DNA from: SYIM01 sp041182885 | GTDB lineage: Bacteria; Pseudomonadota; Gammaproteobacteria; Burkholderiales; Burkholderiaceae_E | DNA length: 64,000 nucleotides | Direction of reading: 5' to 3' | Assembly (NCBI GenBank): GCA_049423065.1 | Contig: JBMSQB010000002.1 | Location: 1 to 64,000 of the forward strand | Shown: piece by piece, positions 52,293 through 60,394 of the stretch | How positions within the stretch are numbered: position 1 is the first letter of the stretch | Layout of the letters: every line of letters starts with the position of its first letter | Position numbers and translations under genes: made by a program | The notes under the pieces: generated by a model | What the model was told of the DNA's origin: nothing | What the model saw: only the letters and a program-made list of their open reading frames with translations | Databases searched by the model: none

Positions 52293-53285
52293 TCAGCTTG
52301 ATGCGATCAAGGTCAAGCCGCACTGCTCGCCAATGTCGACGGCGAGCCGCCGCACGCGCGGACGCCCGGCGTCGCGCCGGGAGGCGGCTGGCGCTGCCCC
52401 GGGCGAACGATCCGAGCCCGGCCACGGCGTGCAAGCGATGCCGCTCCCTCGGCATCCGCTCGCCAGGGCATCGATCGAGTCAAAGCTCAGCTCCACGGCC
52501 ACAGGACGAAGCGCCACGGCCTCGGCGTCGATCTCAAGGCGCAGCACGGTATCGCCCAGAGCAACCACCAGCGCAGGAAGCACACGACCGGCCCCGCGTG
52601 TTTGCGGCGCCGGCATCGCGCCGATCGTCCGCAGGCCGGCGATTGTGGAGGCCCCTGAATCGGGACGCGCAGGCAGTCCAAATGCCGCCAGCCTGCGTGC
52701 GAAGGCCGCCACCCGCTCGAGGGGTCCGACGTAGCAGATCTCGCGTACCGATCGCGCACCGTTGGCATGCTCACAATCGGCGGGTGATCGAAGCAGTTCA
52801 GGCGTGAGATGCTCGACAAAGCAGAAGTAGGAGGGATCGTTCGGATCCCAGGGCGAATCAAAAAAAGCGAAGCGCGCGATCCCTTCGCGATCCGGTTCGC
52901 GCACCGGCCGGGACCAGCGACGCAACGCCCCTACCCGCGCGGCCGGATCGGCGCCTGGCTGCCGGCTGGCTGCATCGAATGCTGCGTGGGCCTCTTCGGC
53001 ATCGCGCACCGACAGCGCGAGCACATGCAGACCAAAGCGCGCAGCCGGAGCAGCGGCAAGCGGATGCGGCGATCCGGGATCGGTGATCTGCATCAGCTCG
53101 ACATACCCTTCAGGCAGCATCAGCGTGTGTTGTGAACTGCCCGCCGAAACGGTTCGGCCCTGCGGATCAGACATCGTGTGATCCGCGCGTGCGCTGAGGC
53201 AAAACCCCATCGCCTCAAAACGCGCGCGACTGCGCTCAAGGTCGGGCACGATCAGACCGACATGGTCAAAGCCCGGGGCACTCAT
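52293..53285 (-). CDS. Glyoxalase-like (VOC superfamily) protein
   Basis: The 330-residue product has two halves of the VOC fold. The N-terminal half begins PGFDHVGLIVPDLERSRARFEAMGF with a candidate metal His, and YVELMQITDPG supplies a Glu; the second half (about 175-330) is less conserved. The layout is like the glyoxalase-3-type domain. VOC enzymes include dioxygenases, lyases and isomerases; no specific reaction can be assigned. It is last in the MetNIQ-containing run, 64 bases after metQ. Confidence 0.8.
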   Translation of the reverse strand: MSAPGFDHVGLIVPDLERSRARFEAMGFCLSARADHTMSDPQGRTVSAGSSQHTLMLPEGYVELMQITDPGSPHPLAAAPAARFGLHVLALSVRDAEEAHAAFDAASRQPGADPAARVGALRRWSRPVREPDREGIARFAFFDSPWDPNDPSYFCFVEHLTPELLRSPADCEHANGARSVREICYVGPLERVAAFARRLAAFGLPARPDSGASTIAGLRTIGAMPAPQTRGAGRVLPALVVALGDTVLRLEIDAEAVALRPVAVELSFDSIDALASGCRGSGIACTPWPGSDRSPGAAPAASRRDAGRPRVRRLAVDIGEQCGLTLIASS

Positions 53286-53349
53286 GAGCGCGTGCGCCTC
53301 GCGTCAGTGGTCGCGCACCGCGCGCGATCAAACGTCGGGGTGATCGACA

Positions 53350-54156
53350 TCAGCGCCAGTACTCAGGCCTTGAAAAGCCCTTGGCCTTGGGATCGTTTTC
53401 GACAAACCGACGATAGGTATCCGACTTGTAGCCTTCAACCAGCCTGGCCACCAGCGCGCCTTTCGCAACGTCGTCACGGGCCGCCAGAATGATCCGATAT
53501 TGCGGCGCGGGGTCCTCCAGCGCGAGCGCCGAGGAGAGCAACATGCCGGCTGCGATGACGTGATTGCCAAGGATCGCCGCGGCATCCATCTCGGGCAGCG
53601 CTCGCGGCATCTGGGGCGCATCAAGCAGCACCAGTTGCAGTTTGCGGGGATTGCCGGTGACGTTTTTTTCCGTTGCACGGCCCGCCGGCACGGATGCATC
53701 GATCGTGATCAGCCCCTGCGACTGCATGAAGGCGAGCGAGCGGCCCAGCGAGGTGGGATCGTTGGGGACAGCCACCTTGCCGCCCTCTGGGAGTGCCGCA
53801 AGGCTTTTGTGCTTGTTCGAATAAAGCCCCAGCGGTGCGCTGGGCACCTGCAACACCTCGACCAGCCGGCCCTTGTGCTGGCTGTTGAAGGTTTCCATGT
53901 AGGCACGGTTCTGAAACACGTTGGCATCGAGCGAGCCGTCCATCAATGCGGAATTGAGTTGCAGGATGTTGGAGAACTCGGTGGCCTGTACCTTGACACC
54001 CTGGCTCTCGAGAAAGGGTTGCACCCCACGCTTGAACTGGTCCGCGTAGGGACCGGGAAAGAACCCGATGCGCAATACCGACTGTGCGGTGGCGGGCAGA
54101 CTCGCGGCGCCAGCCAGCGCGGCACTGCAGGCGATCAGAAACAGGCGCTTCTTCAT
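53350..54156 (-). CDS. MetQ/NlpA-family ABC substrate-binding protein
   Basis: The product is a 268-residue periplasmic binding protein of the methionine-type (NlpA) family: VLRIGFFPGPYADQF, then VPNDPTSLGRSL, both family hallmarks. The N-terminus MKKRLFLIACSAALAGAASLPATAQ looks like a signal peptidase I signal (cleavage after ATA); the LIAC at residue 7-10 seems too early for a working lipobox, whereas typical MetQ is a lipoprotein. The ligand may therefore not be methionine. It lies 83 bases after the permease gene. Confidence 0.87.
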   Translation of the reverse strand: MKKRLFLIACSAALAGAASLPATAQSVLRIGFFPGPYADQFKRGVQPFLESQGVKVQATEFSNILQLNSALMDGSLDANVFQNRAYMETFNSQHKGRLVEVLQVPSAPLGLYSNKHKSLAALPEGGKVAVPNDPTSLGRSLAFMQSQGLITIDASVPAGRATEKNVTGNPRKLQLVLLDAPQMPRALPEMDAAAILGNHVIAAGMLLSSALALEDPAPQYRIILAARDDVAKGALVARLVEGYKSDTYRRFVENDPKAKGFSRPEYWR

Positions 54157-54239
54157 GTTGGGTCTCCGTAGATGGGCGTCGTGAAAATGAAAGTGTTGTC
54201 GGCAAGGGATCTGGAGCGTAAGGCGCAACCGTCCCTGCG

Positions 54240-54917
54240 CTAGCGGCGGTCGCTGCGGCGTACCAGCCAGTCGCCCAGATACTGGGTGCACTGCACCAGC
54301 ACGAACATGATGATCACGCACCAGATCATCACCGCGGTTTCAAATCGATAGTAACCGTATCGGATCGCGAGATCACCCAGACCGCCGGCACCGACCGCAC
54401 CCGCCACCGCCGAGTAGGCGATGAAGCCGGTGGCGGTGACCGTGAGGCTGCCCAGAATGGCCGGCAACGCCTCGGGCAACAGCACCCGGGAAACGATCTG
54501 AAGCGGGCTCGCGCCGCAGGCGCGTGCCATTTCGATCATGCCGCGCGGCACATCGCGCAGGTTCTGCTCGACCAGCCGCGCAAAATACGGAATGACCGCG
54601 AAGGACAAGGCCACCGCAGCAGCCCGCGGCCCGATGCTGGTGCCCACGACAATGCGCGAAAACGGGATCAGCAGCACCAGCAGAATGATGAACGGAAACG
54701 AGCGCAGGACGTTGACCAGATAGCTGGCGATACCGTTCAGGAGCGGCCGCGGGAAAAGCCCCCCGGAAGAGGTGCTGAAGAGCAGGACGCCGAGCGGCGT
54801 GCCAAGTACCACCGCAGCCATCAGCGTGACCCCCACCATCAGAAACGTATCGGTGGTGGCCTTCCAAAGGTCGGGACCAAACTGCACCAGTGCGTCGAAG
54901 AGCGTGGCTGGCGTCAT
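54240..54917 (-). CDS. MetI-family ABC permease
   Basis: The 225-residue inner-membrane permease has about five spans. It resembles the methionine transporter permease MetI: TFLMVGVTLMAAVVLGTPLGVLLF near the N-terminus, NVLRSFPFIILLVLLIPFSR, and the ATPase coupling loop EMARACGASPLQIVSRVLLPEALP. It overlaps the ATPase gene by 4 bases. Confidence 0.92.
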   Translation of the reverse strand: MTPATLFDALVQFGPDLWKATTDTFLMVGVTLMAAVVLGTPLGVLLFSTSSGGLFPRPLLNGIASYLVNVLRSFPFIILLVLLIPFSRIVVGTSIGPRAAAVALSFAVIPYFARLVEQNLRDVPRGMIEMARACGASPLQIVSRVLLPEALPAILGSLTVTATGFIAYSAVAGAVGAGGLGDLAIRYGYYRFETAVMIWCVIIMFVLVQCTQYLGDWLVRRSDRR

Positions 54918-55690
54918 GCGAGATCATCCTCCTGAGGCAACTCGGTCTGGTCGGTCCAGCCGCGCGCGGTCTCGAAAAAGAAACGACCCAGTGCGCTCAC
55001 CGGCGCGGGGTTCGCCATGTCGATCCGGTCCACCACGCGCCCTTTTTCCAGCACCACAGCATGCTCGCAGAGATAGTGCGCCACCTTGATGTCGTGGGTG
55101 ACCAGCACCATCGTCATTCCACGTTCGCGGTTCAGTTGCTTGAGAAGCCGGAGGATGGACAGGGCCGTGTGCGGATCGAGCGCCGAGGTGGCCTCGTCAC
55201 TGAGGAGAATTCGCGGCTCGGTCGCGAGCGCCCGCGCAATGGCCACCCGCTGCTTCTGGCCGCCCGACAGTTGCGCCGGGTAGCTCGACTCCTTGTCGCT
55301 CAGTCCCACCGCAGCGAGCGCCTCCCGCGCACGCTCGCGCCGGCGCGCGCCTGCCACCCCGGCCACCTCGAGCGCGAAGCTGACGTTTTCAAGCGCGGTG
55401 CGGCTGCTGAGCAGATTGAACTGCTGGAAGATCATGCCCACCTGCCGGCGCGCCTCGCGAAGCTCGGCCGCCGACAGATCGGTGAGGTCCTGTCCGGCCA
55501 CGCGGATTCGCCCTGCCGAAGGCTCCTCCAGACGATTGATGAGCCGCAGGAGCGTGCTCTTGCCGGCACCCGAAAAACCGAGAAGCCCAAATACCTTGCC
55601 CGCCGGGACAGCAAGATCGGTAGGCCGCAACGCGTGCACCGCGCTGTCGCCGGTACCAAATGTTTTTTCGACCTGTTCGAGCTCAATCAT
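54914..55690 (-). CDS. MetN-like ABC ATPase without regulatory domain
   Basis: The 258-residue ATPase has Walker A GFSGAGKST near residue 41, the signature LSGGQKQRVAIARAL, Walker B ILLSDEATSALD and the H-loop VTHD. Canonical MetN carries an additional C-terminal NIL (ACT-like) domain that binds methionine and inhibits transport; here the protein stops about 25 residues after the core domain, so that control is absent. The start MIELEQVEKTFG at 55690 overlaps the fused deacetylase gene by 8 bases. Confidence 0.9.
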   Translation of the reverse strand: MIELEQVEKTFGTGDSAVHALRPTDLAVPAGKVFGLLGFSGAGKSTLLRLINRLEEPSAGRIRVAGQDLTDLSAAELREARRQVGMIFQQFNLLSSRTALENVSFALEVAGVAGARRRERAREALAAVGLSDKESSYPAQLSGGQKQRVAIARALATEPRILLSDEATSALDPHTALSILRLLKQLNRERGMTMVLVTHDIKVAHYLCEHAVVLEKGRVVDRIDMANPAPVSALGRFFFETARGWTDQTELPQEDDLA

Positions 55691-57596
55691 GACGGATACG
55701 GGGAGGAGCCCAGGCTGCACGGGTCGCATCAGCCACTTCACCCAGGCGCGGGGTCCATACGGTTTCAAGACTCAGCGCATGATCCAGCACCCGCTCGAAA
55801 CTGGCAATTCGAAGGGGCGCTCCCGTCACCCAGGGTCGCACACAGAAATGAAAGAGACGCGCCGACCGGCGCGCGTCGCGATCAAGCTGCGTGAGGGCCT
55901 TGATGAAGTGATCTTCGAACATGTCGAGATTGCACATCCGGTTGATCAACACCGTCTGGTCATCAAAATCGGCCCAGAGCGGCGTCGCCAGCAGTCGCCC
56001 CGGCGTGTTCATTTCATAGGGCTGCTCGTCGTTGGCCCAGTCGCTGAGGTAAGACAACCCCTGCTCGTCGATCAGCTGCGGGGTGACGGTCGATTCGCCA
56101 TAGTCGGGACTGAACCAGCCGCGTGGCCGAATGGCGCAAGCCTCCAGCCGCGCCAGCGTCTCGGCAATGTAGGCCCGCTCTGACGCAACGCTCATCTGGC
56201 TCGACTGCGGTCGCGTGATCGACAGCCCATGCGCGATGAACTCGGCGCCATCGGCCTGCAGGCGGTCCACCAGATCGGGGTACAGCTCGGCGCTGAGCGC
56301 ATCAATCGCCACAGTGGGACGCATGCCGCGCGCCCGCAAGGCCTCAAGCAGACGGAAGATGCCAACCCGGTGCCCGTACTCACGCGTCGACACCCTGGAA
56401 ATATTGGGGAAGTCACGGATCAGCCCGCCACCTACGCTACGGAGCTGCGGCCAGTTGGCTGGCAGCGGATCCTCATAGGCCTCAAGAATCAGGAGCGGCA
56501 CCACGGCCAGCTGGCCCGGCGCCTCCCAGCGAAGCGGCGGGCGCGCCGGCAGCGGCTGCCAGGCCAGATGCGGATGGTCGTAGCCCGGTTGACGAACGCC
56601 CGGCCACGGACCGGCAGGGGGCGGCGGACCGAAGTCGCCTCGAACCGACACGGTTGGTCGCGCCAGCGCCCGGTCGCGCCGCCTCGCTTCAACCTCCTCG
56701 GCATGCGCCCAGTGCGCGGCGTAGTCATGCGCGAGATAGTGCTCTGCCATTTCGGCTGCGGTTGCAAACCACACGCCAGGCCGGGCACAAATGTGGTCGA
56801 GGATCTGGCGAAGATGCCCGATATGGTGAGGCTGACCGATCTGGTAAGGGTGGAGCGCAATGCAGAAGACGCGGCCTCCGCTTTCGCTCTCCGCATAGAG
56901 TCGGTCGAAGGCATCGAGACAGGCTTGCACGAAATACCGGCCGCCATAAGGCCGCCCATCCCATAGCGGCGCATCGTTCAGGTCATACGAATACGGCAGC
57001 GAAATCAGCCGGTGACCCTCGACCCGAATGGGCACCGGCACATCGTCATGCACCCAGTCGGCGTGATAGAGCATGCCCGACTCGGCAATCAGCGCCGGGG
57101 TCCGGGTGGTGTTGGTGATGGCTGGCGTGAGAATGCCTTTGAGCGACATTCCGGTGTGTCGCATGAGGCTGTCGATGTTGTCGCGGTAAAAGGCACGCTC
57201 GGCGGCTTCGTCCATGCCGTAAAGAAAACGCGTGTTGTAGAGACCGTGGCTCATTACGTCCCAGCCACGCTCGCGGATGAGCGATGCGATCTCGGGAAAG
57301 TGGTCCAGGAGAGCCAGATTGAGCGAGACGGTGGGCCGTACCGGATACTGCTGCAGCACCTCGTCCATCCGCCACAGTCCGACCCGGTTGCCATAGTCGC
57401 GGAATCCGTATTCGCGAACATCGGGATGAACCGGAACGCGGTCCCATGTTTCCCGACCGATTGCCGGAGGCGGCGTGTATTCATAGAACTCGATGTTGGG
57501 CACGATCCAGACAGCGAGTCGCTTGCCGCCAGGCCAGCGGATGGGTGGACGCGAGGTCACTGGCGCATAGCGGACGAAGTCACGAATGGAGGACAT
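55683..57596 (-). CDS. Fused double CE4 (PuuE-like deacetylase/imidase) protein
   Basis: The 637-residue cytosolic protein has two NodB-fold domains. Domain 1 (about 16-295) has LAVWIVPNIEFYEY, DYGNRVGLWRMDEVLQQY, VMSHGLYNTRFLYGMD (His 117) and IALHPYQIGQPHHI (His 249). Domain 2 (about 350-625) has LAVVPLLILEAYED, EYGHRVGIFRLLEALRARG, FIAHGLSITRPQ (His 456), but FCVRPWVTGAPLRI, in which the HP histidine is Arg 587. A proline-rich linker (about 300-350) joins them. The pair of separate genes at 43286/44228 shows the same intact plus defective combination, so this is likely the fused form of that pair. It overlaps the MetN-like gene by 8 bases. Confidence 0.88.
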   Translation of the reverse strand: MSSIRDFVRYAPVTSRPPIRWPGGKRLAVWIVPNIEFYEYTPPPAIGRETWDRVPVHPDVREYGFRDYGNRVGLWRMDEVLQQYPVRPTVSLNLALLDHFPEIASLIRERGWDVMSHGLYNTRFLYGMDEAAERAFYRDNIDSLMRHTGMSLKGILTPAITNTTRTPALIAESGMLYHADWVHDDVPVPIRVEGHRLISLPYSYDLNDAPLWDGRPYGGRYFVQACLDAFDRLYAESESGGRVFCIALHPYQIGQPHHIGHLRQILDHICARPGVWFATAAEMAEHYLAHDYAAHWAHAEEVEARRRDRALARPTVSVRGDFGPPPPAGPWPGVRQPGYDHPHLAWQPLPARPPLRWEAPGQLAVVPLLILEAYEDPLPANWPQLRSVGGGLIRDFPNISRVSTREYGHRVGIFRLLEALRARGMRPTVAIDALSAELYPDLVDRLQADGAEFIAHGLSITRPQSSQMSVASERAYIAETLARLEACAIRPRGWFSPDYGESTVTPQLIDEQGLSYLSDWANDEQPYEMNTPGRLLATPLWADFDDQTVLINRMCNLDMFEDHFIKALTQLDRDARRSARLFHFCVRPWVTGAPLRIASFERVLDHALSLETVWTPRLGEVADATRAAWAPPRIRHD

Positions 57597-57614
57597 GGCG
57601 AGTCTCCGGAACAG

Positions 57615-59024
57615 TCAGGCGGCCCGAGTCGGGCCCACCACGGGCAGACAGAGCGCCCCGACGTGATCGACCTGATCGAGCGTCTGGAGTTGCTCGTACA
57701 GAGCGAGCGCACGATCATCGGCAACCCCTGCATGCCGCGTGCATCCGAGAAACTTTTCCAGAATGGCTGAGGGCGACAGGGGCGTGTCGGCGTGGCCGGC
57801 AGCACGCCGCACCTGCGGTGATTCAAGCACCCTGCCATCACTCAGGTGCACGAAGATCTGATCAAACGGCGCCGCGTCCCGCCATCCTGGCTCAAACGCT
57901 TCGGTCGTGACGAGTTGTGTGCAAGCCATCAGCCGCTGCATGACCGGGCTGAGAACCACCTCGTCTTGCAGCTCGCTGAAGCCTACCGCCCCATGGACGA
58001 GTGCTGCGCTCACCGCGAAGGGCAGGCTGAATTTGGCCTGCAGGCTGTCCTGAGGCAGGGCATAGGGCATGACCGCCGCATGCCGCACGCTCACGTGGGC
58101 CACGATGGATGTGATGCGGTCTGGATCGGGCGCCTGCGCTGACCGCAGGGCAAGGGCTGCATCGATCCCGCGCTGCGCGGCGCCCACCACCGGATACTTC
58201 TTGATGTTGAGGCCGAGCTTTTCCGAGCGCCATCCGGCTGGCATGGCAGTGCTCAGGTCTACCTTCCCCGCAGGAGAGAGTGCTTTCAGAAGGCCGCGTC
58301 CGCCCTCGATCGCGCTCGGCGAGGCTGCCAGCCCCGCGCGCGCAAGCCCGGCAGCCTGAACGCCCACGCTTGCAGCACGGCCACCGTGCCAGGGCTTGGC
58401 CATGGTGCCAAAGTTTTCGAATACGCCACCGGCGCTCGACGCCGCCAGCGCGAGCGCATCCGACATCTGCGCCGCCGACAGGCCCCAGACGACGCCCGCC
58501 GCGACCGCGGCCCCGAGCGGCCCCAGCACGGCCGTGGGATGCCACCCCTTGTCGTAGTACAGATCGGGTTCGCGCAGAAAGGCATCGGCCCAGACCTCAT
58601 AGCCCGCGGCGTACGCGCGCAGCATTCGAGCACCGTTTGCCCCCACAGTTTCGGCCGCAGCCAGGATTGCCGGAACCAGCACCGCGCTGGGGTGGTTCGA
58701 AAACGCGAAGTCATCGTAGTCAAGCGCGTGCGCAGCGGTGGCATTGACCAGCGCCGACTGGCTTGCATGGGTGCGATCAGCGCGACTGACCAGCCAGCAT
58801 CTCGGCGCCCCGCCCTGCTCGACCACCCAGTCCGACAGCCGCGCGACTGCGGGCTCGCGCGCCCCGGCGAGCATCACGCCCACTGCGTCGGTGAAGCCCA
58901 GGATTGCCACCCGGCGAACCGCCTCAGGCAGGGCACGACCCGCCATCCCGGCAGCGAATCCGGCATACATCCGGGTCAGCGGCAACACAACGGAAGGATG
59001 CGGTTCGGCCATGTTGGTGTTCAC
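57615..59024 (-). CDS. MmgE/PrpD family protein (copy 2)
   Basis: The 469-residue product is a paralogue of the protein at 45175. Shared blocks are FSNHPSAVLVP, YEVWAD, KGWHPTAVLGPLGAAVAAGVV, NFGTMAKPWHGGRAAS and LGLNIKKYPVVGAAQR. Family members dehydrate, decarboxylate or epimerise carboxylic acids. It precedes the fused CE4 gene by 18 bases, just as copy 1 precedes the CE4 gene pair. It lies 49 bases after the Bug gene. Confidence 0.9.
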   Translation of the reverse strand: MNTNMAEPHPSVVLPLTRMYAGFAAGMAGRALPEAVRRVAILGFTDAVGVMLAGAREPAVARLSDWVVEQGGAPRCWLVSRADRTHASQSALVNATAAHALDYDDFAFSNHPSAVLVPAILAAAETVGANGARMLRAYAAGYEVWADAFLREPDLYYDKGWHPTAVLGPLGAAVAAGVVWGLSAAQMSDALALAASSAGGVFENFGTMAKPWHGGRAASVGVQAAGLARAGLAASPSAIEGGRGLLKALSPAGKVDLSTAMPAGWRSEKLGLNIKKYPVVGAAQRGIDAALALRSAQAPDPDRITSIVAHVSVRHAAVMPYALPQDSLQAKFSLPFAVSAALVHGAVGFSELQDEVVLSPVMQRLMACTQLVTTEAFEPGWRDAAPFDQIFVHLSDGRVLESPQVRRAAGHADTPLSPSAILEKFLGCTRHAGVADDRALALYEQLQTLDQVDHVGALCLPVVGPTRAA

Positions 59025-59073
59025 GCGTTCAATCGAGGTTCAGCCCGCCCTCGTGGGGGATCGTCGCAGACCA

Positions 59074-60087
59074 TTACTGCTCGGGCCTGATGTTGCCCCG
59101 CCTGACGATGTCTGCATACTGGACCAGATCGCGACGCAACTGCTCGGCAAGCAGCTGTGGCGTGCCGGTCCAGGTCTGAAACCCCAGCGTGTTCATGCGC
59201 TCCTGAACCTCGGCGCTTTGCATCTGCGCGTTGATGGTCTGGTTGAGCAGGCTGACGATATCGGCAGCCGTCCCCGCGGGCGCAAACACGCCGTACCAGA
59301 GATCCACGGCATAGCCGGGTACGCCCGCCTCGGCCACCGTCGGCAAGTCGGGCATGGCTCGCGAGCGCTCGGCTGGCGCGACCGCGAGGGCCCGGAGGCG
59401 CGCGCTCTCGATATGCTGCTTGACCGACGCCAGGGTGAGGAACGCAGCCTGCGTCTGGCCACCCACCAGATCATTGATTGCTGGCCCGCCACCCTTGTAG
59501 ACGACATGCGTGATGTCGACGCCCGCCATCTGCGAAAAGAGCGCTGCCGCCAGATGCTGGGGCGTTCCGCTCCCCGGGTTGGAGTAATTCAGCCGCCCGG
59601 GCGCAGACCGGGCAAGCGCAATGAATTCCTGGACTGTACGAGCCTGCACCGAGGGATGCACCACCAGCGCCATCGGCGCCGAGGCCATCATCGCGACCGC
59701 GCTGAAATCCTTCAGGAGATCGAAGGGCAGCTTCTGAAGGCTCGCGTTGATCGGCATGGTGTTGGCGCCAAGGAGCAGCACCGAGCCGTCAGCGGGCGAT
59801 TTGGCAACCAGATCGGCGCCGATGTTGCCGCCCGCTCCCGGCCGGTTCTCAACCACAACGGGCTGCCCCAGCGCGGCACTCAGGCGCGGCGCCACTGCGC
59901 GAGCCAGGATGTCGGTTCCACCGCCGGGCGCATACGGCACCACGAACCGGATTGGCCGGTCGGGATAGCGGGTCTGTGCGGCGAGCGGCGTCACCGCAAG
60001 CGCCGACAGCACGAGGGCTGCAATCACATGAAGCGGGCGCCGCCGCGCAAGGCGGAGCGTGGACTGCGCGAAAGCGGTCGAGGGCAT
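59074..60087 (-). CDS. Tripartite tricarboxylate transporter receptor (Bug/TctC family)
   Basis: The product is a 337-residue periplasmic solute receptor. The signal peptide ends near PLAAQ (about residue 34), then the Bug hallmark YPDRPIRFVVPYAPGGGTDILAR and VENRPGAGGNIGADLVAKS. Such proteins bind carboxylates and amides. No TctA/TctB membrane partners are seen in the window. The start MPSTAFAQ at 60087 is chosen because the open frame upstream runs into pufC. GGAGAG about 8 bases upstream is the ribosome site. Confidence 0.93.
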   Translation of the reverse strand: MPSTAFAQSTLRLARRRPLHVIAALVLSALAVTPLAAQTRYPDRPIRFVVPYAPGGGTDILARAVAPRLSAALGQPVVVENRPGAGGNIGADLVAKSPADGSVLLLGANTMPINASLQKLPFDLLKDFSAVAMMASAPMALVVHPSVQARTVQEFIALARSAPGRLNYSNPGSGTPQHLAAALFSQMAGVDITHVVYKGGGPAINDLVGGQTQAAFLTLASVKQHIESARLRALAVAPAERSRAMPDLPTVAEAGVPGYAVDLWYGVFAPAGTAADIVSLLNQTINAQMQSAEVQERMNTLGFQTWTGTPQLLAEQLRRDLVQYADIVRRGNIRPEQ

Positions 60088-60394
60088 CGTCGGCTCTCCA
60101 TGTTTGCAAGGATTCGGGACTCTACCGCGGAAGCGCGCATCGTCCATGCGTCTGTCTCGCGCGCCGGGCGCACAAAAAAAAGACGCCACCCGAAGACCGG
60201 GGGCGTCTGGCACGAGACACCGGAGGATGGGTAGGAATGAAACACTGTGCCAAAACTGTCGGCCTGACCCAGTCTGGGTCCTGCCTGAAGTCCGGTACCG
60301 AAGGGTCTGTATGCGCCTCCTGGGTGGTTGGGGGTGGCCCCGGCGGCACCGCCGCAGCGCGGCTCCGTGCACCCGGGGATGATTGGGTCTCGCG
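60088..60394. other. Spacer between the puf operon and the catabolic block
   Basis: These 307 bases contain the puf terminator (60174-60208) and otherwise no supported gene. A TAGAGT box (complement of 60119-60124) could be the -10 of a promoter for the Bug gene, but no good -35 accompanies it. Short open frames here lack ribosome sites and family resemblance. Confidence 0.5.
60174..60208 (-). terminator. Intrinsic terminator of the puf operon
   Basis: Read on the minus strand, AGACGCC (complement of 60202-60208) pairs with GGCGTCT (complement of 60181-60187) around a GC-rich loop and is followed at once by a run of eight T (complement of 60174-60181). It lies about 190 bases after the pufC stop and separates the puf operon from the Bug gene on the same strand. 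Confidence 0.85.

Noticed and set aside
58738..60234. Plus-strand open frame opposite the MmgE/PrpD and Bug genes
   Set aside because: Runs antisense through two recognised genes and a terminator region; no ribosome site or motif.
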